From a virus, in the IMG/VR virus record IMGVR_UViG_3300042515_001220, positions 1 through 24,992 of that record: DNA of 24,992 nt; one strand, written 5' to 3'. How positions within the stretch are numbered: position 1 is the stretch's first letter; the number at the start of each line of letters is the position of its first letter. The notes below the pieces were generated by a model that had not been told where the DNA came from, did no database searches, and saw only the letters and a list, made by a program, of their open reading frames with translations. Below, one piece after another: positions 1 to 7,969 of the stretch. Made by a program: the position numbers and the translations under genes.

Positions 1-328
1 CCTCTAGCCCGTTGGGCAGGCTGAGCAGTAGGCCGCTGATCAGGCCACCCGCAAACGGGTTATTGATGGTCAGCGGAATATTGGCGACCCGTAGCGTGGG
101 GCGCGGCAGTGATCCGGTGCCGGTCAGGGCAAAACCCTCAGCCTCTATAGGCAGCGCTTCGTAGGTGTTGCCGGCCCACACTACGTCGCCGGTCTGTTTC
201 GCGTTGATGCCGGCATGGAACCTGTAGACCTGATCGACGCCGTGAATAGCCGCAAATAACTGCAGCTCAAATAGCTCAATCAGTGCGGACGGGGCCGGGA
301 GCTGCGCCTCGGCGAAGGGAATTGGCAT
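1..328 (-). CDS. Minor tail protein L (gpL-like), 3' part cut by window edge
   Basis: This gene starts at an ATG (326-328) that shares its first base with the TAA stop of the upstream gpM-like gene (TAATG), and it stays open to the left edge of the window, so only the first 109 codons are visible. I translated it by hand. It begins MPIPFAEAQLPAPSALIELF and contains VYRFHAGIN, DVVWAGNTYEALPIEAEGF and LPRPTLRVAN. These match the start of lambda minor tail protein L: a LIELFEL segment, a YRFH-G segment, VW-G--Y, then EGF and LPRPTL-VAN. In lambda, gpL is an Fe-S-containing part of the tail tip, acting beside gpM, gpK and gpI. The position directly after gpM agrees. The C-terminal cysteine cluster of gpL would lie outside the window. 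Confidence 0.88.
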   Translation of the reverse strand, partial: MPIPFAEAQLPAPSALIELFELQLFAAIHGVDQVYRFHAGINAKQTGDVVWAGNTYEALPIEAEGFALTGTGSLPRPTLRVANIPLTINNPFAGGLISGLLLSLPNGLE

Positions 329-663
329 TAGAACTCAAACACCTGGACAAAGGTGGCCGTGATTTGATTGTTATTGAAATTGCTGTAGGTCACTCTCCAT
401 TCTGGGCACTTGAATTTGCCAGCGCTGCCCCATGGCGGTGTCCAATCAAATGACTCGGCGCCGCCCCTGGCGTCTAGGAATGCTTCGATCTGATCGCGCT
501 CGGTGTTGCTGCGATTCTTGAACTGCAGTGGATAAATCTTAGGGTTTGAATTGAGCCCCCTTGGAATACGCTGGCCGTAGCCATCTCCAAATTGGGATTC
601 GTAGACGGCTGGTTTGCTTTCCTTGGGAAGGTCAAAATCTGGCGTCCAGGTGAAGGTAGCCAT
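328..663 (-). CDS. Minor tail protein M (gpM-like)
   Basis: This 111-aa protein opens MATFTWTPDFDLPKESKPAV and continues QFGDGYGQRIPRGLN, a pattern typical of the lambda gpM family: a short beta-rich tail-tip protein of about 110 residues. Lambda gpM is 109 aa, so the size fits. The -FGDGY-QR- motif and the late DWTPP-G--GKF-CPEW segment are the strongest family signs. Its start overlaps the tape-measure stop by one base and its stop overlaps the gpL start by one base, so the three genes are probably translationally coupled. It should be assembled into the tail tip that closes the distal end of the tail. No odd features were seen. Confidence 0.9.
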   Translation of the reverse strand: MATFTWTPDFDLPKESKPAVYESQFGDGYGQRIPRGLNSNPKIYPLQFKNRSNTERDQIEAFLDARGGAESFDWTPPWGSAGKFKCPEWRVTYSNFNNNQITATFVQVFEF

Positions 664-3600
664 TAGCGGTTCAGGAGGCCTCCTCGCTCCATGTGCCGCT
701 GCAATTGCCGATCGACCATCGGCCCCACCATCGGCACCAGCATGCGAGCCAGATCGTTGCCCAGGGCCTGGGCGTCGCCGGAGCCGTCGCTGTTGCTGGT
801 CACGTTGCCATTGGGGTGGACGTGAACCGCAATATTCACCTGGGTCGAGCTGGTGGTGCCGCTATTGCCCTGCGCATGGTCCACCACGGTTTCCCGAGGG
901 TGGAGCATGGCCATGAATCCACCACGGCCATCCAAGCCGCCAGATCTAGGGCCGTTGCCGGTGTAGCCGCCTCCGGCAAAGCGGGGCAGGCCGACAGGCG
1001 CTGGCCCCACTGGGTTGAACGATGTAATAGCGCCAGGGAAGCCCGTGCTAATTCCGCCACCAAAATCGCCAGTAAATGACTGTGCCATGGACGGCGCGGC
1101 GGCTGCCGATGGCGACAGGAACCCCAGCGCCGTCATGATGGTTTTTAGCACGAACTGCCGAAATATCATCCGACTGGTGTCGGTTAATACGCTAGCCGCG
1201 AATGCATTGAAGTTGCCGCTGCCGGTAGTAGCCAAGCTCACCAGGCTATTCTCTAATCCACCCATGCCGTCTACGGTCAAAGACGCAATTGCGTCGCGCA
1301 CATTGCCAATAGAATCGCCATATTGCTTCATTCCTTGAGACAACCCGGCGCTTGCGGAATCGCGAGATTGATATTCCTTGATTGCGTCGCCCATGGCGAA
1401 CACATTTTCCAGACGCTGCCGATCGAGGTCGAGCTGCTCTTCTGTGATCCGCTTGAGACCCTCGCGATACTGGATCTCAGCCGCGCCAGCGTCGGCAACC
1501 TGTGCGCTCAGCAACGCCCGCCGCTCATCGTCGCTCAGTGCAGCTCTCAGCCGATCGGCGTACTCGCGCATCCGCTCAGTCCTGGCCGCATCGAACTCAG
1601 CTAGCAGCTTCTCTGCGGGGCCTGTGGCCTGGGCAATGCGCAGCAGGCCCTGCTTGGTGGCCAGCAGATCGCGGGAGGCTGCCAGCTGATCGGCTCGGGT
1701 TTTCTGCAGCGCCGCGGTCTCCTCTCTGCCTTGCACCTGATCAGCGCCGGCTTGGGCCAGGTCGTAGCCCACATTCTCCAAGCTGCCGCCGAAAAACATG
1801 CGCAGCGCCTTCTGACGGTGCGGGCCCATGCGGGCCACTCCGCTGGCGGGGGTGACTTTATTGCCGTCCGTGCGGGTCAGGCTGGCCTTGGGGTTGCCCC
1901 CCAGCACCGTGCGGTAGAGCGTCAGCAGGTCGGCGCCCTGGGTCGACATTCCCCGGCTCTTGAACCGATCCTGGAGGTATCTCACCACAGGGCCTTGAAC
2001 CTGTTCCTCGAACGATTGGCCAGCATGGGCGCCGTATTTCTTGCGTTCTGGGCCGCCCATTTGAATCAGGCCCAGATAGTTATTGCCAGAGCCGCCCCAC
2101 TTGCCTGGGCTAAATGTGCCGCCAGTCTCAAACGAAATAATCGTTGCCAAATCAAGCGGCGATACGCCTAGCTTGCCGGCGGCGCTGATCAGGGCGCGGG
2201 CTTTGCTGCTGGGCTGGAAGCTGGTGCTGGTGCGTGTCTCCTTGGCGGCTGTCTTTGCCGCATCGTCCGCTGTCACCTGGCGAGCTGCTGCGGCACGGGA
2301 GCGCTCACCGCTTAGGTCGCGAGAAATTGAGGCCCCGGTAATCGGATCGTAGGTGATACCTGCGACCGTATAAGGCTTGAGTTTGGGCCCGGTGAGCCTT
2401 GGCGCTTTGGCGCCTCTAGGCGTGGGATCCGCGCCAAGTCCCATGGCCAGCACGGACCAGTCAACACTATTGATGCCCTGAATGATTTTTGTGGTGACAT
2501 CTAGAACGCCTACGAATGCTGGCATTGCGGCGGTGCCAACCGTTACAGACAGCTCGTTCCATGCCTTCTTCAGTGCATTGGTCTTTTCAATGGGTCCTTC
2601 CATCGAAGCAGCCAATTTACCGGCGCCTTCCTTGGAGATATTTTGCAACGCTTGCAAAACAATAGCGCTTGTAATTTTGCCTTGCTTGGCATAGTCTTTA
2701 ATCTTGCCAATAGGAATATCCATCACTTCGGCGATCTCGCGAATCACCTGCGGTGTTTGCTCGTAGACGCTGTTAAGCTCTTCCCCTCGCAAGGCGCCAG
2801 AGCCTAGCGCCTGGCTTAGCTGCAGCCAAGCACCAGCGGCCTCTGATGCAGTCGTGCCCGAGAGCTTTGCGGCAGTATTAAAACCGCTGTAAATATCGCT
2901 TATCTCGGCTAGCGTAAACCCAAGAGGGCGAAGCCGCGCATAAGAGCTGGCGAATTGATTAGACGCATCCGCCTGGATTGTATTAAATTTATTACCTAGA
3001 TCGATTGCTGTTTTTTGAACAGCGTTGAACGAATCAAACCCTTCCGACAGCAACTTCAGCCGCAGCTGGGATTGCTGTAGTTGCATGGCGTTGGTTACCC
3101 CGCTGCCCAGCGTGGCCCCAGCTGCTGCCACTCCCGCGCCCGCCACGATGCCGGCAGGACCGCCAGAGAACGCCAGCCCCCCAGCCAGGGCCCCAATGGC
3201 GCCCTGCGCACCACCGCCACTGGCCAGGGTGCCCAGGGCGCTGCCGATTGCCTCGCGGCCAATTCCCTGCCGCTGCACATCCTGCTGTTTTCGCTGGGTT
3301 GCGGTCAGCTTGGCCAGCTTCTCATCGAGCTGCTGCACCTGCGCCGTCGCCCTGGCATAGGCCGGTGCTGCTGGACTCACCGCGACCCGGAGGGCTTCCC
3401 AGGCGCTGCGTTGCCGCTGCAGGCTGCTGACGCTTCCGTTGCTTGCCGCCGTCACCCGATCAATAGTGATGAACAGCTCGGCAAGGGCGCCCCGTGTGCG
3501 CTGGCTGGCTTGCGCGGTGGCATTGCTGGCCACGCCGAATTGAGGTCCGGCGTAGTCGCTGGCGCCACCGAACGCGGCACGGCCAGTGCGATCGACGCCC

Positions 3601-6020
3601 ATGATCAATGGCCGCTCGCCGCCAGCGGTAATGGCCGCCCTGGCACCGCCGCCAAAGCCGCGGCTATCAATTGCGCCTTGAAAGCTGGTCTGCCCTGCTG
3701 CTGGGAGGGCCAGCGTGCGAGCTGGGGCCCCAGCAAATGCCGGGGTGTATCGTGCCCGCGCCAGCAGTCCGGCCTCCAGTGCAGCCGCTGCGGCCTTCTG
3801 GGATGCAGCGATCTGATCGAGCTGCCGATCCAAGGCCTTCAGCTGGTCGGCCGCTCGCGCAAAGGCTGGCGCTGCTGGGTTGACCGCGTTTTGCAGCGCA
3901 GCCCATGCCGTTCGCTGTTGGTTGATGCTGCCGATGCTGCCATTGCTGGCAGCTGTAACCCGGTCGATCTCCAGGTACAGCTCAGCCAGTGCGCCACGGG
4001 TGCGCTGGGCGGCATCCTGTTGTTGCCGCAACACCGCATCAGATCGGCTGGCCATCACCTGGCCGATGTCGTCGCGGGTGCCGGCGGTTTCGTAATTGCT
4101 GAGAATCCGAGCCCCGCCGCCCATGCCCAGGGCATTGACGCGCCCCTGGAAACTGCTCTGCCCGGCTGCGGGTAGCAGCAGGCTGCGAGCCGAGGCGAAT
4201 GCAGGGGTGTAGGCAGCCCGAGCGGCCAGCGCCGCCTGCCGCTCTGCCTCGGCAGTCGCTTTTACCGCAGCTGTGAGCTGTTGCTGAGCCTCCAGCCGAT
4301 CGCGGACGCCCTGCACCAGCGCCTTCTGCTCACCCTTGATCCGGTTGATCTCCCGCTCAGCCGACACCACGGCATTGGCCGCTCGACGGGCCTCCGCCGA
4401 ATCGCTGGGCACCTCGCCCAACCGCTGCAGGTTGCGATCCCTCAGCTCTTGCTGAGCCTCCAATCGAGCGTTGGGCACCTTGTCGTAGATGCGCACCAGA
4501 TCGCTCAAAACCTTCTGGGCGCCGTCGCTGATGCCACGGAATGAGGCCTCTAGATCGGCCTGCGCTTCGTCTGCCTGGCGACTCAGAACCTGATAGACCC
4601 CAGCAATCGCCAGCGATGCCACGCCGGCCGCAGCCGACGCTTCAGGCCCGATAGCGCTGATGGCGTTGCCAATGGCCTCGAATGGCCCAGATAGCGCCGT
4701 CAGTTTGGCTTGGGCAGCGGTGAGCGATGCCGACCACTGGCCCACGCTGTTGGCCGCTGCTGCCGCCGGTTCTGATAGCAGGCCGCCCAGGGGTTTCAAC
4801 ACCCCAGGCATTGCTGCGGCCTTGGCCGCAATCGCATCGAGGCTGTTGGCCAAGCCCTGTGCGCCGCCGGCCATGCCGCCAAGGCCCGATGCCATCCCCA
4901 TACCGGCGGCACCGGCAACACCAGATGCTGCCAGCCCTTCACCGGTGAGCACCACCCGGCCCATCATTGAGCGGGCTAGGTCCTGGCGCATCGCCACAAT
5001 GTTTTGCACGGCGCCGACCGTGCCCCGCGCCACGTTGCCAGGGGTGACCTGGAGGCCCTTGCTCAGATCGAGGCTGGCGGCCTTCTGGCGCAGTGCGTCG
5101 ATCTCGCGGCCAACCCGTCGGTAGGCGTCGCCGGCCTCACCTAGCGTCGCCTGCAGCAGGGTGACCTGACGCGACTGCTGAGCGACGGATTCACCTGCGG
5201 CCTTTGAAAATAATTTCCAGCCGCGAATCCCAGGCTCCCAGGCCAGCCCGATCTGTACCGCGCGATCCTTAAGTTTGTCTAGTTCTGCCGTGTGCTGGCG
5301 AATATCGCCACCACCTCGCCGCATCAATTCTATAAATTCCCGCTGCTCCTGAATTTGCTGACTCACTGAGTCAGCGTGCGCCTGCCCAGCTGCAGCAGCG
5401 CGTTTCAGGTTGTTGACATTATTGCTAGATTCAATATCTGCGGCTTTGGTAATCGCCGTAAGCCGCTGAATATCGCTGCTCAGTGCATTAAAGGTGCTGC
5501 CGTTAATCTCCGCTTGGCTGCGTAGATTCTTTAGCGCAGTGAGCTGCAGATTTATGGAGCGCTCAGATTGAGTATTAGCGGCGCCATATTGCAAAACGCT
5601 TTCGCGTAATTTTGCTAGTTGCGCTTCGGCCGGCTGCAGGAAATCTTGCAGCTTGCGAATGCTAGCGGCACCTTTCACCGCCGATCCGCTCAGCCCATCA
5701 AAGGCGCCGGTGCTCTGGTTTTTGATCCGCTGAAAATCAGCACCCAGGGCCTTGGCCTCGCCGCCCATCCGCCGCATCTCAGCAGCGCCGGCCTGGGCAC
5801 CGGTGCGCAAGGCCTGGAGCGCTACCGCCTGACTCCTGGCTGCTGCGCCGGCTCGCGCCGATTCATTGGCAGCCCGGCTGGATTCTTGCGCTGCCTGCTG
5901 TAGTCCGGTGCTGGCATTTTTGGCCGAGCTTTCTACGCCCTGGAGCCCCTCGCCCAGCGTTTTGATCTCGTTGGCGCCAGCAACCTGGGCCGTAATTTTG
6001 AGAATCGCGTCGAGATTCAC
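663..6020 (-). CDS. Tail tape-measure protein with internal duplication and lysozyme-like domain
   Basis: At 1785 aa this is the largest gene in the window. It starts at GTG (6018-6020) because AGGAGG lies 7 bases upstream, inside the end of the T reading frame. The first ~330 residues are helical, rich in Q, A and R, as expected of the tape region. Residues ~640-900 hold two related copies of a ~150-aa block. Residues ~985-1170 look like the conserved tape-measure domain (GEELNSVYEQTPQVIREIAE, then IVLQAL, then ALKKAWNEL). Residues ~1272-1411 look like a lysozyme-type fold, with SFETGGTFSP (candidate catalytic Glu 1298) and YLGLIQMGGPERKKYG. The C-terminus has a Gly-rich segment, RFAGGGYTGNGPRSGG then AMLHPRETVVDHAQG, common at the end of tape-measure proteins. 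The protein sets tail length, is ejected with DNA, and may open the peptidoglycan. At about 0.15 nm per residue (lambda gpH rule) the tail could be up to ~270 nm, less for the globular domains. Confidence 0.93.
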   Translation of the reverse strand: MNLDAILKITAQVAGANEIKTLGEGLQGVESSAKNASTGLQQAAQESSRAANESARAGAAARSQAVALQALRTGAQAGAAEMRRMGGEAKALGADFQRIKNQSTGAFDGLSGSAVKGAASIRKLQDFLQPAEAQLAKLRESVLQYGAANTQSERSINLQLTALKNLRSQAEINGSTFNALSSDIQRLTAITKAADIESSNNVNNLKRAAAAGQAHADSVSQQIQEQREFIELMRRGGGDIRQHTAELDKLKDRAVQIGLAWEPGIRGWKLFSKAAGESVAQQSRQVTLLQATLGEAGDAYRRVGREIDALRQKAASLDLSKGLQVTPGNVARGTVGAVQNIVAMRQDLARSMMGRVVLTGEGLAASGVAGAAGMGMASGLGGMAGGAQGLANSLDAIAAKAAAMPGVLKPLGGLLSEPAAAAANSVGQWSASLTAAQAKLTALSGPFEAIGNAISAIGPEASAAAGVASLAIAGVYQVLSRQADEAQADLEASFRGISDGAQKVLSDLVRIYDKVPNARLEAQQELRDRNLQRLGEVPSDSAEARRAANAVVSAEREINRIKGEQKALVQGVRDRLEAQQQLTAAVKATAEAERQAALAARAAYTPAFASARSLLLPAAGQSSFQGRVNALGMGGGARILSNYETAGTRDDIGQVMASRSDAVLRQQQDAAQRTRGALAELYLEIDRVTAASNGSIGSINQQRTAWAALQNAVNPAAPAFARAADQLKALDRQLDQIAASQKAAAAALEAGLLARARYTPAFAGAPARTLALPAAGQTSFQGAIDSRGFGGGARAAITAGGERPLIMGVDRTGRAAFGGASDYAGPQFGVASNATAQASQRTRGALAELFITIDRVTAASNGSVSSLQRQRSAWEALRVAVSPAAPAYARATAQVQQLDEKLAKLTATQRKQQDVQRQGIGREAIGSALGTLASGGGAQGAIGALAGGLAFSGGPAGIVAGAGVAAAGATLGSGVTNAMQLQQSQLRLKLLSEGFDSFNAVQKTAIDLGNKFNTIQADASNQFASSYARLRPLGFTLAEISDIYSGFNTAAKLSGTTASEAAGAWLQLSQALGSGALRGEELNSVYEQTPQVIREIAEVMDIPIGKIKDYAKQGKITSAIVLQALQNISKEGAGKLAASMEGPIEKTNALKKAWNELSVTVGTAAMPAFVGVLDVTTKIIQGINSVDWSVLAMGLGADPTPRGAKAPRLTGPKLKPYTVAGITYDPITGASISRDLSGERSRAAAARQVTADDAAKTAAKETRTSTSFQPSSKARALISAAGKLGVSPLDLATIISFETGGTFSPGKWGGSGNNYLGLIQMGGPERKKYGAHAGQSFEEQVQGPVVRYLQDRFKSRGMSTQGADLLTLYRTVLGGNPKASLTRTDGNKVTPASGVARMGPHRQKALRMFFGGSLENVGYDLAQAGADQVQGREETAALQKTRADQLAASRDLLATKQGLLRIAQATGPAEKLLAEFDAARTERMREYADRLRAALSDDERRALLSAQVADAGAAEIQYREGLKRITEEQLDLDRQRLENVFAMGDAIKEYQSRDSASAGLSQGMKQYGDSIGNVRDAIASLTVDGMGGLENSLVSLATTGSGNFNAFAASVLTDTSRMIFRQFVLKTIMTALGFLSPSAAAAPSMAQSFTGDFGGGISTGFPGAITSFNPVGPAPVGLPRFAGGGYTGNGPRSGGLDGRGGFMAMLHPRETVVDHAQGNSGTTSSTQVNIAVHVHPNGNVTSNSDGSGDAQALGNDLARMLVPMVGPMVDRQLQRHMERGGLLNR
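1790..2205 (-). other. Lysozyme-like (peptidoglycan hydrolase) domain inside the tape-measure gene
   Basis: Residues ~1272-1411 of the tape-measure protein form a compact domain: helix SSKARALISAAGKLG, then LDLATIISFETGGTFSPG, then NNYLGLIQMGGPERKKYG, then SFEEQVQGPVVRYLQDRF. The E-T-G-G after a hydrophobic helix followed by G-L-I-Q is the usual layout of lysozyme/transglycosylase-like domains carried by phage tape-measure and tail proteins. Glu 1298 (codon at 2127-2129) is the candidate catalytic acid. The domain would help the tail cross the cell wall during DNA injection. Assignment is by motif reading only. Confidence 0.7.
3300..4217 (-). repeat. Intragenic tandem duplication in the tape-measure gene (two diverged copies, period ~460 bases)
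   Basis: Two blocks of the tape-measure protein share an ordered set of segments. Copy 1 (about 3800-4217) has AAYTPAFASARSLLLPAAGQ, SFQG, GGGAR, QRTRGALAELYLEIDRVTA, SNGSI, QRTAWAALQNAV, PAAPAFARAADQ and LDRQLDQ. Copy 2 (about 3300-3757) has ARYTPAFAGAPARTLALPAA, SFQG, GGGAR, QRTRGALAELFITIDRVTA, SNGSV, QRSAWEALRVAV, PAAPAYARATAQ and LDEKLAK. The stretch between GGGAR and QRTRGALAEL is less conserved. The order is the same, so this is a duplication rather than chance low complexity. Confidence 0.85.
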
Positions 6021-6022
6021 GG

Positions 6023-6412
6023 CTAGGCCTCCTGTGCGCGAAGAGCAGTGAGCGCGGCATGCTCCATCACCCGCAACCGCTCCACCATGGCCCGGTGGTC
6101 AGGCACCTCGTAGAGCTCGAACAGCTTGCCTGGGCCCAGATAGGTATTGAGGTCAAGGCATTCCCGACCGTTCAAGCTGAATTGCCACTGCCCTCGGCAG
6201 AACATCATCACGGCGTCCCAGTTAGCGGGGAGCACCGGGTAATCGATGATTTTGGGTTCGGGCATGGCAGGGAGGGCTACACCGAAGGCTTCGGCTGCGG
6301 CGATGGCGTCGGGGCTGTAGAGGGCTGCTGTTCGCTTACCGCCGGTTGCCCAGTATTCAGCGGCACCTGTGAGTTTTTTTCTTCGCCTTCGGTATCCAGG
6401 CTGTCGATCCAC
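6023..6412 (-). CDS. Tail assembly chaperone T-part, made as G-T fusion by -1 frameshift
   Basis: This open frame overlaps the end of the G-like gene in the -1 frame. Its only upstream start would be a GTG at 6410-6412 with no sensible protein after it (QPGYRRRRKK). The useful part begins at base 6373, right after the slippery heptamer, with LTGAAEYWATGGKRTAALYS. A frameshift there would give a 247-aa G-T fusion: 131 residues from G and 116 from T. The T part contains NWDAVMMFCRGQWQFSLNG and ends with MVERLRVMEHAALTALRAQE. That resembles the W--V--F---QW--- segment and terminal helix of lambda gpT-type extensions. In lambda the rare G-T product binds both the tail tube protein and the tape measure during assembly and is absent from the virion. 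The stop TAG lies 2 bases before the tape-measure GTG, and the tape-measure ribosome binding site lies within this frame. Confidence 0.85.
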   Translation of the reverse strand: MDRQPGYRRRRKKLTGAAEYWATGGKRTAALYSPDAIAAAEAFGVALPAMPEPKIIDYPVLPANWDAVMMFCRGQWQFSLNGRECLDLNTYLGPGKLFELYEVPDHRAMVERLRVMEHAALTALRAQEA

Positions 6413-6765
6413 TTGTCGATGATGGCCCGCAACGCTCCCTTGATGCCTAACACTTTGTTGCGCGAGGCTTCGTCAAATGGCACAGGCTTGCCCTGAGGAT
6501 CGTTGATGTCTCCCCAGCCGCCCAGGATGATGTCGACTATCTCCCGGTCTGTTCTGGGCTTTCTGGTTTTCTCCTCCTCGGTCAGCTCATCTTGCTGCCC
6601 GGAAGCTCGCCAGAAATCAACAAATACATCCCTGATCTGTTTTACGTCTAGTCGATTAAACAGCGCCGTAAATTTAATTTCAATCGGAGTGCTGGGGCTG
6701 TTGCCCGGCACCTTCCAGCTCACCTCACGTGAGTAGGTGGGGGACAGGTCAAGAACGAAGGCCAT
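6277..6765 (-). CDS. Tail assembly chaperone G (gpG-like), zero-frame product
   Basis: This 162-aa protein starts at ATG (6763-6765) with no clear Shine-Dalgarno sequence. It lies exactly between the tail tube and tape-measure genes, where tail chaperones are found in long-tailed phages. The N-terminal half (FVLDLSPTYSREVSWKVP, then FTALFNRLDVKQIRDVFVDF) is a beta segment with charged helices, as in gpG-like proteins. Residues 126-131 (GEEKNS) span the slippery site, after which the zero frame gives only a short Pro/Gln/Thr-rich tail ending PSPQPKPSV. That low-complexity ending fits a normal termination product, while the -1 product is the functional extension. Overall length and layout agree with lambda gpG (140 aa) plus gpGT. 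Confidence 0.85.
   Translation of the reverse strand: MAFVLDLSPTYSREVSWKVPGNSPSTPIEIKFTALFNRLDVKQIRDVFVDFWRASGQQDELTEEEKTRKPRTDREIVDIILGGWGDINDPQGKPVPFDEASRNKVLGIKGALRAIIDKWIDSLDTEGEEKNSQVPLNTGQPAVSEQQPSTAPTPSPQPKPSV
6373..6379 (-). promoter_or_regulatory. Programmed -1 ribosomal frameshift site, A AAA AAC
   Basis: On the minus strand the G-frame codons read GAA AAA AAC TCA. The heptamer A AAA AAC is in the exact phase required for a simultaneous -1 slip of two tRNAs (X XXY YYZ). After slipping, the next codons are CTC ACA GGT, which continue the T frame to 6023. The site is ~96 bases before the zero-frame stop at 6277. This is the arrangement conserved in long-tailed phages, with lambda using G GGA AAG. 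I see GC-rich sequence just downstream but did not establish a stable pseudoknot or stem. Confidence 0.88.
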
Positions 6766-6814
6766 AGGTGGTGGTGAGTGGGGATTGGGCTAGGGAGTCT
6801 GAGCCAGCGGACGC

Positions 6815-7768
6815 TTAGGTAAATGCAAACGTGTGGCCATCGTTGCCTGTAGTGCTGGGCAGCAAAATGCCCGGCACCCTCATCATTACCACCCCGTTGT
6901 CGCTTTCATAAGAAGGAATCAGCGTCTTGGCCCTGGCAGCTGCAAATGCCACGCGGTTGCCGTTGGTGGTGCCTTGGGTGACACTGAGGGCCCCAGTGGT
7001 ATTAGTAAGCGCAGCTGCAAATGGGTCGAATACCGATTGCAGCGGGGCCTCGTACACGACCTCGAACGTCGTGGTCTGCATACCGGTGATCAACACCTCT
7101 CTGGCGCCACCTGGCCGGGACTTATAAATCGTGTCATTTGTCAACGTCACCCGGAAGCTTTGCAGGTACCCAGCGCTATAGCCGGCAATGTTTATGTTCA
7201 GCGTATTGCCCAGGGTGACCGGTAGCGCAAGCGGCGCTGTAGTGGAGAATGTATAAGTAGGCAGCGCAGTGGTCACCGGCCCCGCGTAGATGCCAAGGCC
7301 CTGGAAGGTAAAGTAGCCCTTATCGTTATCAACCAGCTCAAATGTCACTGAAGAGCCGCGCCAACCGGTGATGGCGTGGCGCGACCCGTTGTACCAGATG
7401 TAGCAAGTGACGCTAGTGCTAGCGGCGCCAATTGTACTAATCTCGGAATAAGTATTAGACGTGGTGGCAACCGTAGTCATCGCGTGGCGGCTGGCCTGTA
7501 GCAGTGAGCCATAGCGCGGCGCAGTACCGGCGGCGCCGCTGCCGTTAACCTCGACTTTGAAATTGACCGCGTAATGCTCGCCGACAACCATCTGCCGCTG
7601 GCCGCCCATAAACGGCCGCACCAGGCTCTCGGTGATAACTTCCCCGCGCATCTCGGGGATTACCGGCTCAGTGCAAAGAATGGCATCGTTAGCTGTAGGA
7701 ACAGCATCGACGCCATAGTTGGTCTCCAGCTTGACCAGCGCTAGGTTTTCAACTGCAAAATTAGCCAT
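6815..7768 (-). CDS. Major tail tube protein
   Basis: The 317-aa protein opens MANFAVENLALVKLETNYGV, then DAVPTANDAILCTEPVIPE. The K-E--YG-DA-PT-A-DAIL pattern is typical of siphovirus major tail tube proteins (gpV-like families). The remainder is beta-rich and Thr/Ser/Gly-rich, with little charge, as expected for a protein that stacks into hexameric rings around the tape measure. A segment around SPFDPFAAALTN-like residues (QSVFDPFAAALTN) and YESDNGVVMMRVPGILLP closes the protein. The ATG is at 7766-7768, two bases after the TAA of the small upstream gene. Position before the G/GT chaperones and after the tail terminator supports the call. It is longer than lambda gpV (246 aa), so an extra surface domain is possible, but I could not delimit one. 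Confidence 0.88.
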   Translation of the reverse strand: MANFAVENLALVKLETNYGVDAVPTANDAILCTEPVIPEMRGEVITESLVRPFMGGQRQMVVGEHYAVNFKVEVNGSGAAGTAPRYGSLLQASRHAMTTVATTSNTYSEISTIGAASTSVTCYIWYNGSRHAITGWRGSSVTFELVDNDKGYFTFQGLGIYAGPVTTALPTYTFSTTAPLALPVTLGNTLNINIAGYSAGYLQSFRVTLTNDTIYKSRPGGAREVLITGMQTTTFEVVYEAPLQSVFDPFAAALTNTTGALSVTQGTTNGNRVAFAAARAKTLIPSYESDNGVVMMRVPGILLPSTTGNDGHTFAFT

Positions 7769-7770
7769 GA

Positions 7771-7959
7771 TTATTTACCGGGGGCTGGGGTGGAGGGGTT
7801 GACCTGAGCTGCGGCAGGCTTGGTAGGCTTGGTAGGCTCGGGAGCCTCCGCGGGCAGCGCAGGCTCTGTGATGAGCGTGCGCTTCCCGGTCGCAGGGTCA
7901 AGCAGGTAGCTGCCGCCGTGGCCAGCAGCAAACATTTCATCTCCAGTCAGGCTAGCCAC
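7771..7959 (-). CDS. Small uncharacterised protein between tail terminator and tail tube genes
   Basis: This 62-aa product is read from a GTG (7957-7959) preceded by AGGGGG about 6 bases upstream, a good ribosome binding site. Its front half is MASLTGDEMFAAGHGGSYLL then DPATGKRTLI. Its back half is Pro/Ala/Thr-rich (LPAEAPEPTKPTKPAAAQ) and looks disordered. I do not recognise a family with certainty; short proteins with a GGSY--DP-TG-RTLI motif occur beside tail tube genes in other siphoviruses, but I cannot verify this here. The tight spacing (2 bases to the tail tube start, 10 bases from the previous gene) supports that it is translated. Confidence 0.65.
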   Translation of the reverse strand: MASLTGDEMFAAGHGGSYLLDPATGKRTLITEPALPAEAPEPTKPTKPAAAQVNPSTPAPGK

Positions 7960-7969
7960 TCCGATCCCC

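Noticed and set aside
3081-4175. Long open frame on the plus strand (364 codons) opposite the tape-measure gene
   Set aside because: It is antisense to a well-supported tape-measure frame and has Ala/Arg/Gly/Cys-biased composition produced by the GC-rich opposite strand.
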